Source: Breviolum minutum Mf 1.05b.01 (taxonomy: Eukaryota > Sar > Dinophyceae > Suessiales > Symbiodiniaceae). From it: a stretch of DNA of 64,000 nt. The stretch is taken from assembly GCA_000507305.1 (NCBI GenBank), contig DF239827.1, forward strand, positions 219,325 through 283,324. The letters are read 5' to 3'. Positions 63,921 to 64,000 of this stretch are shown here, in pieces. The notes under the pieces are model-generated. The model worked only from the letters and a program-made list of their open reading frames with translations. It was not told the origin of the DNA and ran no database searches. How positions within the stretch are numbered: the stretch's first letter is position 1; the number at the start of each line of letters is the position of its first letter. The translations under genes and the position numbers were made by a program.

Positions 63921-64000
63921 TTGATCTTCCAGTTGCTTGTAGTTGGAATCAGGGGTTGCTCATGTTTTCATTTTACGCCGCATAAGTGGCAAAGGTTTTG

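Overview
The window looks like nuclear DNA from a dinoflagellate, most likely of the Symbiodiniaceae (Symbiodinium/Cladocopium-like). This is inferred, not proven. The reasons are sparse short exons in long, repeat-rich DNA; at least two protein-supported introns that begin with GC instead of GT and end AG followed by G; dispersed PPR exons; a broken copy of a protein family I recall as highly multicopy in Symbiodiniaceae; and a 94-bp tandem satellite plus TAAC arrays of a kind I also recall from those genomes. No bacterial operons, rRNA genes, CRISPR arrays or viral genes were seen. Two assembly gaps (30230-30556 and 57955-58559) and two single Ns (2660, 3797) interrupt the sequence.

Layout. 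1-12.8 kb: weakly supported plus-strand exons among many short foldback elements, with a related exon-like pair at 6.9-7.3 kb. 12.8-17.5 kb: several exons, then the best gene of the window, a split RNA polymerase II subunit RPB11 (about 15564-17520). 17.5-29 kb: foldback elements, more exon-like ORFs (21.2, 23.1-25.0 and 26.8 kb), a long ATC microsatellite and a tRNA-like sequence at 28.4 kb. 29-43 kb: the first gap, a gene model beginning with the acylation-type start MGCGAS (32800-33597), and further exon candidates. 42-51 kb: exon candidates on both strands. 51.7-52.3 kb: the multicopy-family pseudogene. 53-63.3 kb: dispersed PPR-type exons, interrupted by the second gap, the 94-bp satellite and about 780 bp of TAAC-type repeats. 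63.6-63.9 kb: a 91-codon ORF.

The most interesting structure is a set of at least ten families of roughly 65-175-bp elements with terminal inverted repeats, more than 40 copies, on both orientations. In several families the inverted repeat carries a splice donor (GTGGTGG, GTGGGCCC, GGTAAAC) at one end and an AG acceptor at the other, and several copies abut exon-like sequence exactly at those sites. This is what introner-like (intron-generating) transposable elements would look like. Transcript data are needed to prove splicing.

Limits: apart from RPB11 and the PPR exons, protein functions could not be recognised. Many exon calls rest on open frame, residue composition and splice-like borders only, and antisense frames are often open too, so strand is uncertain where stated.
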